NCBI GenBank assembly: GCA_965178125.1
Contig: OZ237761.1
Coordinates: forward strand, 248,001 to 312,000
Direction: 5' to 3'
DNA from: Bilabrum cf. latius
Taxonomy: Eukaryota > Bigyra: Bicosoecida > Bigyra > Bicosoecida
Length of the DNA: 64,000 nt
Shown here: positions 23,411 to 33,800 of the stretch, piece by piece
How positions within the stretch are numbered: position 1 is the stretch's first letter
Layout of the letters: every line of letters begins with the position of its first letter
Made by a program: the position numbers and the translations under genes
Notes under the pieces: generated by a model
What the model was told of the DNA's origin: nothing
What the model saw: only the letters and a program-made list of their open reading frames with translations
Database searches by the model: none

Positions 23411-25681
23411 TCAAACGGGCAAAAGGAACACGATCGAGCGGTAGTGGTGAGGTCCGGATGACCATGTCGCCTCGAGCGTAAACGGTCCTTTTTCGGTGCT
23501 GCAGTGCCACCTCAGGCGTGGCTTACCACTAGCTTGTTTGGCGCTTTTATCTGTAGCGGCTTGGCCACCGCCCTCGGCTTTTTTGCCCGTCCCTACAGCG
23601 CCCTAGACAGGAGCAGCCTGGATCCCAAGCATCGAGATACGGACGGCTATCTCCGCTATCTGGACCTCAGTTAAGTCATCTGCCTTAACACCTGCACCGT
23701 CGGTCACCGTGTTAGCGAGACAGTCTAGCACAAACTGCACGTACGCCCGCTGGACCCGCTCGAATGGTGGCGTGGCTTCCGTAGCTCCACATGCGTCTCC
23801 GTATCTCCCCTCGTCGCCTGGCTTAAACTTGTACACGTTGCTCAGCACAGTCTGCATCACACCATCGTCCAACAGCACTAGCCAAGGAGCGGCCCGATTG
23901 CGCACTCCCGTAAGTGCATCCTGGTGTGCTTCCTTCAGCGTGGACTTGCCGCCTACCTCCACCTTGGGCATGAATACCTCGGACAGGCCGGCCTCGTTCA
24001 TCATTCGAATTGCTCCAAATGCTTCCATGCTCTTGTGGGCACCTTGCTCCAAAGCAATCGACGATGGAGTTACGCATGCAGGCCCACTTCGGTCGCCCTC
24101 CGCCCCGCTGGATGCCCCACCTACCTATGCAGATAGAACCGACAGCTCCTGCCCCCTCTTGGCCTTCAGCATCTCCCGGCAATCGTCCTTGGCCTCAACG
24201 CTGGCGGCATTGCCCACTTCTCCTGCCCCTTTCTCACCCTCTGTCATTGCCTTGCTACTGCCTTTGCTCTGCTGCCTCCTTGCATGGACTCTGGCACCGA
24301 CAGACTTTCTCGCTGCAGGGTCCTCGTCACCTTGCTCGAACTCGAGAAGACTAACGCACGTATCCAACGCCTGTTTGTCCGCTTTTTCATCCTCATCATC
24401 GGATCCACCGAACTCCACGTCGGCACAGTTGCCATCCCCAGGGTGAGGTCCCGTGCCTCCTACACCGCCCGAGCTGTCTTGGCCTTGGCCACCAACGTTG
24501 CCCGTACCCTATGCAATGCCCACACCCTGTTCTTTGGCGGGACCTACTGCCTCGCCTGAGCCTACTCCCCCCCCACCGTCATTGCCCGAACCTGACTCCG
24601 AGTCGGTGCTCTCCATGCCAGCTTGCGGTGGCGAGCCCTTTACTTTGCTGCTTGCGGCATCAGAACTCCGTACCCTCTTCGCTTCTGGGGAACCGCCGCC
24701 GACGCCCAGAACCTTCGCTGCTGCATCGCGCTGAGAACGAGTGCTCTTCTCACGCAGGTCCCGAATCTCGTCGGCACCGGCGCCTTCTTCAGTAGAGGGC
24801 TTACCCGCCCCTCCGCCTTTGATCGCAGGGGGCTGAGTCTTCTTTCTTTGCGGGCCACTTGCAGCCGCTGCGGCCTCATCAACTGGTTTTGGCTCCGGCT
24901 GGGGTGGAAATAAACCCCAAAACATGCTCGGGTCACGGCAATACAGCTGAGCTAGCTTCTTCCGACCAAGCTAGCTGCAGCCAGGATGTCCCAGCGATGC
25001 AAGTGCAGGGTTTTCCACATTGTGGGATGATGAAATATGCCCAAAGAGATGAGCAAGCCTGGGCGGTTTGGATAGAGTGATCACCCGCAGGCCAGCCTTG
25101 GCCAGCTTCGCCTCTTTACCAAGCGTGTGAAGAGATTCCTAGTATGACAGATACATTCGTATTAATGCTCCCGAGAAAGCCCCACTTCGTTTCATGGCAA
25201 CCTAGAACGCATCATGTGGCACACCGGCAGGGTTGCCCACAAACCCGATGCAGACAGCACCTTGCTCGCATTCGTCCACGAGAGTGGCCACATGTTCGAT
25301 CTTTTCGATCAGCACGTCGTCGACCACGAACATATGGGAGTTCCGCTTGCCAATCTTGACGACAGCGATCGGCTCCCTCTGACACTCCTCAGGCTTGCTG
25401 CCAGTGGGCTTGCACGACTGCAGGAGGCCCTCCGATTCCCAAATGTACCCGCCATCTAGCCAAACAACTGGAACGTGAGGTGGTGTTGGGATAGACACTT
25501 GCAATAGCGACCCGGAGGACGAGTTTCGGTGGCGGGAGGACCGAAAGCACTGCGGCTAGCTCCCCTAGGACTGCGAAAGTTTTTGTTGCTGCGTTTCACG
25601 AAGTGCATCAACACTACACAAGAAGCAAAGTCCAAGAAACGATGCTGTAGAGACCAGTACGAATACACTGGTGGACTGCAT
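23411..25681 (-). CDS. Gene A, copy A5: complete, secreted, function unknown
   Basis: The only full-length copy: 756 residues from ATG 25679-25681 to TGA 23411-23413, joined across several in-frame TAGs. It starts with a signal peptide (hydrophobic stretch VFVLVSTASFLGLCFLC, then SVDA). A unique N-terminal domain of about 200 residues (VVWLDGGYIWESEGLL to VGNPAGVPHDAF) follows, with cysteines that suggest a folded extracellular domain. Next come a Pro/Gly/Ser/Glu linker, the acidic SDDEDEK region and the 150-residue core shared by all copies. No known family is recognised. The start faces a retrotransposon remnant only 9 bp away. The other copies join the 3' half of this gene to the 47-bp repeat. 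Confidence 0.72.
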
Positions 25682-25690
25682 CAGCGGTGA

Positions 25691-26443
25691 ATTGGAGGTT
25701 TGCAGATCTCGCAAGCGATCTTTTTTCGTCGCTATAGCAAAAGTGTACGCAAGTGGAAGCTTGAAGTCGCAACGAAGCTGGCCAGCTACGGCAGGCCCGT
25801 CGACCTCGGAGCGCTCGGCGTCCGGATCGGAGGAGAAGACAAGTGGTGTCCTGGGACCGTGAGGACGCAGAAAGGGGCGGTACGCAGTGGCGTGCGGGTC
25901 GTACCCTTTGTGGTGGACGTGTTGGGGGGGATCGGGGAGAAGTCGGTCGAGTTCCTGTAGGTGCTCGATAAGCTGCGGAAGAAGAGGCAGGAGGACAAAG
26001 GGCGGCGGGTTCCGACTCGTCCGGCCAACGCGCGCCTCTCGTGGTCTTCCGTGGCAAAGGCTCGCCTCTCCGTTGCCGCCTAGCACCAGCACGTGCGCGG
26101 GGAACAGCGTGTGTACCACACTATGTACTCACGGGTCATGCAGGACCACTCAAGGATCCTCGATTTTGTCTCGAAGGGATCGAGGAGGGCTGCAGCGAAG
26201 GCCAAACGGGCGCTCGCAAGGGCGATCCGAGAGGACTTTGCCAGCCTGGCTGTAGGGGCAGCCGAAAACAACAACCTCGCCGTGGCGATCGCCAACGTCA
26301 AGGCAGGGTTGGCTCAGAACGGGCAGCAGGACGGGGTGCCGGCAGCGGGCGCCGGAGGGAACGTGAATGCCGACGCTCCCCATGGGGAAATGGGTCCCCA
26401 GGGTGGAGCTTAGGTGGTTTAGGCCATTGCAGCTGAAGCGTGA
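25691..26443 (+). mobile_element. Remnant of a non-LTR retrotransposon reverse transcriptase C-terminus
   Basis: Open frame with in-frame TAGs and a TGA end at 26441-26443. It has no start of its own and is cut off at the left, 9 bp from the divergent A5 start. The stretch FVVDVLGGIGEKSVEFL, then a basic region and SVAAQHQHVRGEQRVYHTM, resembles the end of LINE-type ORF2 proteins found in algae and protists, where a GG-G motif is followed by helices and a conserved end. The catalytic part is missing. The assignment rests on pattern similarity alone. Confidence 0.5.
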
Positions 26444-26759
26444 AGTCTGGTAGGTCCCGGGCCCTCGTTCCAGATGTTTCTTCGTGATAGCGTGCGCTTT
26501 TGAGTTGAGTCCACAAAATATCAGATCCCCCCCAGTCGCAACTTGCGGAGAAGGGAAGATCAATAAAAGAATGGTAGAAACATCGATCGGAACGACCTAC
26601 CTGATCGACGATTTCCGCACATTTCATATCGGATATTTCCATACTTGATTCAATCTAGTCTGGATTCACTAAACCATTCTTTTGACTTGCGACTTGCAAC
26701 CACCAAGTTATCATTGACTTCTTCAGAAACACCCATATTCCAAGCATGCTCATCACGCA
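26444..26759. other. Intergenic stretch, nothing recognised
   Basis: AT-richer than its surroundings. It lies between the retrotransposon remnant and the end of the glycosidase-like gene. No frame here shows a motif or a splice-consistent join to a neighbour. Confidence 0.5.
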
Positions 26760-29182
26760 TCAAGCGCAATTCATCTGGGGCACGCGCAGCGTCGCTGCCC
26801 CGCTGTCGGGCAGCACGCAGTGCACCACCTGCACAGACGCGCCATTCGCCGCCCCGCGCACAGCTCCAGACCCAGGCACCAACACTGCCACGTCCACGGC
26901 CTCCCCCTGCCTGCCGCGCACCACCACCGAAAACCCGTCGCTGCCGGCCTCGAGCGCGCTGAACCGGTTGGGAGACACGGGCACGAACTTGCTCGGCTCG
27001 CCCAGCAGAGCGTGCCCTGATGGCAGCTCGGGGGCGGCGTTCCACAGCTGCGGTGTGGTCTTGTCGTTGGCGGGCAGGTGGATCTCAGAGAACACACGCA
27101 CGCCCGACCAGTCGCTGCCGTGCAAGTAAGCGTAGTACTGGGCGGGCGCTGGCGGTGCACCCGTGTCCCCCGAGTGCCTCTGGCTGAAGCCCTTCAGCAT
27201 GGTTGGCTGCACGGTGAAGGGGGCGTCGATGGAGGCACTCAGCACGCTGTGCCACCGGTAGGGACCCACGTCCGAGAAGGTGCTCCACAGCTCGCCCTGG
27301 GGACCGCCGCTGCCGAACGCGCGCTGCTGGAAGGTGAGGTCGATGGCAGTGGCGGGCTCGCTGGGCTTGAGGATGCGGCCATCGGCGGTGCAAGTGGACA
27401 TGATGTTGGTGCGGTTCTCCACGCCGATCAGGTCAGATGGGCCCACGGGGCCAGTGGACAGCGTGGACACCATCATCTGCAGGGTCGCTGCCGGCTCGCT
27501 GTCTTGATCGTAGACATGGCACTGCTGCTTGGCCGTGGATGAGTACGCGTCATCCTTCCACGGCGCCAGGCCCAGCGAGTGCGACAGAATGGCAGACACA
27601 CCGATGGACCATTGATCGTTGCCAGGGTTATAGTCTTCTGATGCTCTTGTTTGAGTCACCGCCGGGATCTCCACGCTCTGCATCACGTGCCTGGGGTACG
27701 GCATGCAGTACTGGATTCCCTCGATGCCTGCTGCGTCGGCTCCGGCGCCCATCTGCAGGAGCCACTGCCGGCCCAAGGTGGCAGAGGTGAGCGTGGCGTT
27801 GATGTTCTCGAACTCGTTGTGCAGCCAGTCTTGCTCGTACACCGCCATGCCCCAGTCGCTCGCGTTCCGGAACAGATCCACCCAAAACCTCTCCTCGGTT
27901 GGGATGGCCAAATCTTCGACAATAAAGTCGTATTGCCCGCCATTCTGCTTCGCGTATACGTTCAGTGGGTCCCAGTACCGGTTGTGCGCCACAAACGGCA
28001 TACCGATCTTTTCATGCAAGGTTTGCAGGCCGTCGGGAAAGAAGAACGGCATGGCTGTCCAATTGGTGACGCCCAGGGTCAGTCCCTTGAAGTACCACCA
28101 CGAGTCGAGCTGCATGGATCGGATCGGGATGTCCTCTTTGACCATGTGGGCGGCCACATCCTCCAGAGTCTCAGAGTAGGACTTGCCGTCCTCCGTGCAG
28201 TAGTAGTAGGTGGCTCCGTTGTCCGTGTAGTAGCTCAGGTAGTCGATGGTGCGGTCCCTGTCGGAGAGCACGCAGATGGGCTCCTTGCCGAAGCGGTGCA
28301 GCAGACCGCGGCCCCACTCCAGCATCGTCTGCGTGACGCCCTGCCCAGCGTGCACGATCGTCTCCAGAGTATAGTCGGCAGGGATACTCGTCACACTGCC
28401 CAGCAGCCCAGCATGCACTGCACCGTTCTTGTACACGTGAGACGCCGCCATGAAGTTGCTCGCTGGGGAAATCACCAGGGCGTTCTGCTCGCTCGTGGAA
28501 TCGAACAGCACCAGAGGTGCGCCGCCGCTGATGCCTCCCGGAATCTCCTCTATCTTGGACGAGTTCAGGCGCCCGGAATACGTGCACTCTCGGGTGGCAT
28601 TGGGGCACGCCATGTTGCCGGCCCAGGTCAAGTACCCGAGGGCCATCCCGTCGTCTCCTGCTGGAGTTTCAAACACAGGATACTCAGTGCCCACTGCATC
28701 ACGGTCATTGGAGCCAATGCTAGATACTCCTTTCGGGAAATGCTGCGATCCAACTGCTTGAGATCCATGAGCAGCACGTAATCAAGAACAAGTGAGGAAA
28801 GGCAATGCAGCTCAAGCATATGACTTACTTGCTCGAAAATAACGGTCTCAATGCCCCCATCAGTGTAGTCTCGTACTGCTGTGCGAACTGGCTCGCCAGT
28901 TGATGCTACCTGCCACTCGAACACTGTCCGCTAAAACGAACCAAATGGGTCGTACCCGGTCGACACTTTCGTCTACAGGAGCTGCAAGCCTCCATTGTGA
29001 TTCGTTTGCATAGTTCCACGCACGAACACCCCTGTAGTATTTGTATACAGCCACCGCTAGTCATTCACACTGAGTGCAACCCCGCCATCGGTACTCAGGG
29101 ACACCTGCAAGCCGGCTCCACTGCCTGCACTGGCCACCGCCGCACTCAGCAAAGTAGAAACGAGTAAAACAATATTGTGCAT
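26760..29182 (-). CDS. Secreted glycosidase-like TIM-barrel protein (GH36/alpha-galactosidase-like)
   Basis: Exon 1 is 29182-28829 (118 codons), the intron 28828-28683 (GTAAGT to AG) and exon 2 28682-26760, ending in TGA; 758 residues. A signal peptide begins MHNIVLLVSTLLSAAVASA. Exon 1 has three in-frame TAGs, giving VALSVNDQRWLYTNTTG and FGSFQRTVFEWQ. The body shows MQLDSWWYFKG, FFPDGLQTLHEKIGMPFVAHNRYW, NGGQYDFIVEDLA and VYEQDWLHNEF. This pattern is shared with uncharacterised secreted proteins of marine invertebrates and protists that resemble alpha-galactosidase barrels. N-glycosylation sequons are frequent. Substrate is unknown; it probably acts on external or food glycans. A fragment of its 3' end lies at 15.1 kb. 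Confidence 0.78.
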
Positions 29183-29604
29183 CGGGAGCTATCAGCAGAG
29201 TTTTGAAATGATTCGTTCATCCTTTGCGGTGAGGCATCACAATCCGGATCCTTGTACTCCGATCGAATGACTTCTGCAGCAGGATAATTGCATGCCTGGC
29301 GCTTCACTGCAGATCCCCTGGTATCTGATCATATCGAACAGGACCTCTCTCCCAAACCTCCAGCAAGCGATGCGTCTGCCCGGTGGGCCACGACAGCCGA
29401 CTGCAACAACGCCAGCGCTCTACAGAGCTCACAACTGCTCGGTTGGACCAGTCATCCCTTGATGTAGGATAGTCAGGCTGTTACTGAGGGAAGGCTCTTG
29501 CTGTCCCTTGATGGCACTCTGTGCCTGCACCACCAGCACCCGTTGGTGCGATGGGTAGATTGGTGAATCGTGTCTGTGGGCGACACGCTGCCAAAGGAAA
29601 TGAA
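29183..29604. other. Intergenic stretch, nothing recognised
   Basis: Upstream of the glycosidase-like start and downstream of the DUSP12-like stop. No supported gene, repeat or RNA structure was seen. Confidence 0.5.
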
Positions 29605-30387
29605 TCAGTCGACTGATGCCCCCTTCTTCTCTTTTGCTTTCTTGGCCTTCTTTCGCTTCTCTGCGTCCCCACCGGCTGCAGCACCGTCGGCAGTTTTGAC
29701 TTTCTTCTTCTTCTTCTTTTTCTTCTTTTTCTTGGCCTCTGGCTCAGGCAGAGGAGGAGGGGGCGGAGGTGGTGCTGGGGGAGCCAGGAGCATCACACGC
29801 TCATCCACTGCTTTGGCAGACACCTGGATAGCAGGGGATACCCACCCTGCCGGCGTCTCAACCCCAACCCAATTCAGGCTGCCCACTCGTGCTTTGCACT
29901 TGTCGCTCGGGCAGTACAGTTTGCCTTCCACGTCTTTGCTTGCGCCTTCCATCCACTTCAAAGCTTCTTTGAGGAAGTAACTGTTCGTGTCTGAAACATG
30001 TGGTCCGCTGCCGACGATGCCTGTTCCTGGCGAAGCAGAACTCGCGGATTTCATTGCTCCGATTCCTTCGATCGCAATGTCTTTACGAAACAATGGCTAT
30101 CTACACCGCTTGCAGCACAAAACTCGAGTGCGCACTTTTACTGGGGCGGCTTCAGCGGGCGCAGCACAAGAAGCAGTCGCACATTCGGCAGCAGCAACTT
30201 GGACAGGTTCTGGTGACACTGGGCCTGCAGCTCTGCTTGGATGCGCTGCAATTGATATTGGTGGCTACTCTTCCATTTCAAGGCATCCGATTGCGACAAT
30301 ATTTGTCGTGGTAATGGCACGATCAGATTTCGTCGTTGTTCGCCCAGTGTGACGAGGACGGGCGATGGAGGGGCATCCTGTCCTGCA
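29605..30387 (-). CDS. DUSP12/Yvh1-type zinc-binding C-terminal domain
   Basis: Frame open from 30387 to TGA 29605-29607 with in-frame TAGs. The domain reads LCCKRCR-Gln-PLF, then SYFLKEALKWM, GKLYCPSDKCKARVGSLNW and WVSPAIQVSAKAVDE. This is the cysteine pattern of the Yvh1/DUSP12 C-terminus, needed in yeast for 60S ribosome maturation. The TAG at 30097-30099 directly follows CKRCR, at a position that is polar in homologues. The second zinc pair is altered: the usual CxCG before WVxPA is ETPAG here. The end is a proline run followed by 11 lysines. The dual-specificity phosphatase domain expected upstream is not visible; it may be in unresolved exons at 30.4-30.8 kb or lost. Confidence 0.72.
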
Positions 30388-30836
30388 TCATGATCCGCTG
30401 TACCAGCAAAGACCATCCTGCTGATTTGCTGCAGAGCCGCATTCCAAAGTGCAAATAGCTAGCAGGGTCACCCTGTGGTCATGTGCATGCCTAGTATTGA
30501 CGCCTTCGCTGTTACATGGTGACATACCGCCGTGTCCCCAAGCAGAATAATAATATTCCCACCGAGTGTGACCTGAGGTCAGGCTGAGGGTCGCAGTAGT
30601 TGCGCAGCAGCTGGCAGTTTGCAGAGCGTGATCATAATCTAACTTGTCTCGTAGATATCAACACTGGTACACAAGCGACAAAAAGCTATGGCAAACACCA
30701 TCTCATGGTGTATGCGAATTGGATCACGCTCGTGGGCCGGCCCAGCCCAAGCCCGTGCGTGACGCCTGCAATGGCTCAACATTGCGAAACATTGGCGCTG
30801 CTGCATGATGCGATCGACAAGCAATCCCGGAGACGT
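30388..30836. other. Unassigned stretch, possible 5' exons of the DUSP12-like gene
   Basis: No continuous frame with the phosphatase signature HCxxGxSRS was found on the minus strand. Short open pieces joined only by TAG are present (30639-30824), but I cannot place splice sites by homology. It may be the missing 5' part of the DUSP12-like gene or spacer after the large EGF gene. Confidence 0.35.
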
Positions 30837-33800
30837 TCATAGAAACTCCGTCTTCTGCAGCACCACCTCTGCCCCGTCCGTGGCCTTGTATCCATGGAAC
30901 AGGGGCAGCACATCGGTGGGGCCCAGGGTGCTGGCACCCTTCCCCTCCTTGCGCTCTTCCTTAAGTTCTTCCTCATTTTCTTCTCCAACCTCTTCCACCT
31001 GGACCATGGTGCTCTTGCCGTTGAAGGTCGCCTTGATTGCATTCAAGTCGCCAATCGACGACTGCACCGCTTGCTCCCACGGCTGGGCCAGCAGGCCTGT
31101 TTCTTGCATAAGGCCCAGCACGGACAGCTCCGTGGTTAATGTGATGACGGTACGGCGCGAGTCCTGCCACTTCTCCGGCAATTTCTCAATGGAGTCGGCG
31201 TGTACAGCCTCCGCCGTGGATGAGCGGTCCAGCACGAATTCGAATCCCACCACTTGAGTACTGCTGCTAGCGCTTGCCACCACCACCAGCGGGTGGGACT
31301 GCAGCCGGGTGCGCTTCTCGTCCTTGCCCTCTCTGGTGGGGCTCTTGTTCGGTAGATACCGCTTCATGAACTTGGACAGCGGCTCCGGATCTACGAGACC
31401 CGTCACTGCCCCGATGAGAGCGGCTGGGCCCGCAGTGCTGATCCCGCCGTCCTTGGTCACGATTAGGTAGGGAGACGTACGGAAGGCCAGCGCCATTGCA
31501 ACGAGGTCACCCACCCTGGCCGAGGGCGTGCCGAGAGCGTGGGAAAGACTCGGCGTGCTCTCGTCGTGCAGGTCATCTTCCTCGTCCTGATCGCCAGAAG
31601 AGGCCAGCCCTAGCTGCAGGGCATAGCTTTTGAGAGCGTGGACGGTCTTGTCGATCGGGTGCCGCAGCTTACCGTGAGTGCTGGAGGCACGTGCACCGCG
31701 AAGAGTTCTTCTTCTCCTGTTGGCTCGCATGCCGGACCGGCCATGCTGCAGCTACAAGAGGACGGAATTCCCATCCTGGGCGCTGGATGGTTGGTCATTG
31801 CTTTCCAGCAATGGCGACACATCGCTCTTCAAAGCTCCTTGGCGTTCACGCGACGTCACTTTGCCCCTGGTGAGACGGCTGTCTTGGCCCGCTCGATTCA
31901 GAGTCTTCGTGTCCAAGCCAGACCCATCTCCGGACAGCCACTCCTCGAGCATGCCATCGTCGAATGCAGCCTGCAGCTCGGTGTCGAGCAGCTTCAGGTC
32001 CATCTCTCCCATGACCACTTGCGCGATGCGAGCCAGCGCTCTAGCGTCAGAATGCCTACCGTCCTTCTTGGCACCTTCAATGAGATCGACGAGGTGCATG
32101 ATGGCGTGCTCCAGGCCAGCGAATGCAGCCCGCTCGGGTCGCATAGTGATATCTGAGGTCTTGACGGAACCATCTTCGACGCTCTGGTCAAGTTGTTGCA
32201 CCGCATGGCCACCGTCTGTAGGGACTCCGATCCAGCGCGGCACGCAGTTGTCCCAGAACGCCGAAGCCACCTCGGTTTGCGTTCGGGCAGCCTCCACTGC
32301 GATGGACCTTGTAGCTGCAGCCAGCCTGCGCGTCAGCTGCTCCTGCTGCTCGAGGGCCAGGGAGGCAAGCTCGAGAGCAACCGCGGGCTTCTCCTTGAAT
32401 TTCTTTGCATGATCGGAGGCAATGCTGACCGCGATTTGGAAGGCAGCCTCTCTCAGCTGATCCAGATCTAGCCCGCCGGCAGGATCGTCGCTGAAGACGG
32501 GCATGCACTGGCTGTCGCCCAGCTTCCAGAGGTCTTCCAGAATCACGTCACGAGCCTCCATGGCAGCGAGCCTCAGTGGCTTTGACATGCCCACGTCACT
32601 CAGCGCGTATACCTCGGAGCGGGCCAGCCCAGTCTGCTCGTCCGCCACGAATGGCGTGGCGCCTTGGAATGCCAAGAACGCCGCCAGCCCTCGATGGAAG
32701 CTGTGCGAGTCGGTTGAAGAGCCTCCGAGCTCGCCGGCCAGCCAGAACTCCTCGTCTAGCACCTGCCGGACAGCGTCACGAAGCGGCGCATCGACATCAA
32801 GATCATCGAACAGCACGGGCCGCACCTTCACCTTATCCTCGCACAGCAGCCCGCTGTAGCCCTGCTCGCACTCGCAGACGGCGCGCAGTTTACCCAGCGA
32901 TGGTGTCGCCTCTGCCACGTCCATGGAAAGACTCACGGCATCGCGGAGTTTGCACTGCCCGTGTCCCGAGCAATACGTGGGCTTGTCGTCAATCGAGGCC
33001 TCACCGCACCAACCCTTGGACAGCCGACTGGCTCCGTTCACCGCCTTCTTCACGTCTGCCTCAGTGGCCCTCGGGACCGAGTAATCCTTGGTGACATGCA
33101 GGAACAGGGCAGGGGCATTCGAATCTGTGCGCGCCTCGACTAGATCGTTGCCTGTCTCCTGGTTAGCCCTGGTCGCCCTGTCAACCATGGAATACGGCGA
33201 GGCAGTCAGTCGCCAGTCCTTCTTCTTGGCAGCATAGGGGCTCTTGAATGCAATTGAATAGACCCGCTCCCCTCCCTTGTTGATGCGCAGGTACTAGTCA
33301 TTTTCGGGGAAGTTCTTGCTGGAAAAGATGCCTGGAGTCAGAGGCGCCCGCGTGCTTTTCACCTCCAGCTTGGAAATGGGGGGCCCGTTGCCATGCAGAG
33401 CGACCAAAGCCTACGAAAAAGCAGCGTAATTCTTCGCGTCGGGTTTCAGCCCCTTGTTTTTGCTGCGAGTGACCGCCCGACTGAACCCGACGGGCGCGAA
33501 CACCTGGTTCTCTCCCTGGATGCGCAGGTAGTAGTCGTCGTTGAGGCAGGTAGCTGTGCTCAGGCCTGCTTTTCGGTCCCCGATAAAGATCTTAGTTCCC
33601 TCCGCCTACACGACTGATACAGCTTGCGCTCGGCTGTATGCCCGCTAGCTGGGGCTGAAGGACTTGACGGGGCCAGAGACAGAGGTGTCCCTCATCTCGG
33701 GCTGGCTCTGGAATAGGTGCAGGTCGCTTCGACCTGCCTACGCGATACCAGCATAGGCGCTCTTTGCCCATGCATCGTGTTGCATGCCAACCAGATCCAT

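Noticed and set aside
25700-26119. Extension of gene A5 upstream to 26119 on the minus strand
   Set aside because: The frame is open, but a clear signal peptide starts at 25681, and upstream DNA reads better on the plus strand as a retrotransposon remnant.
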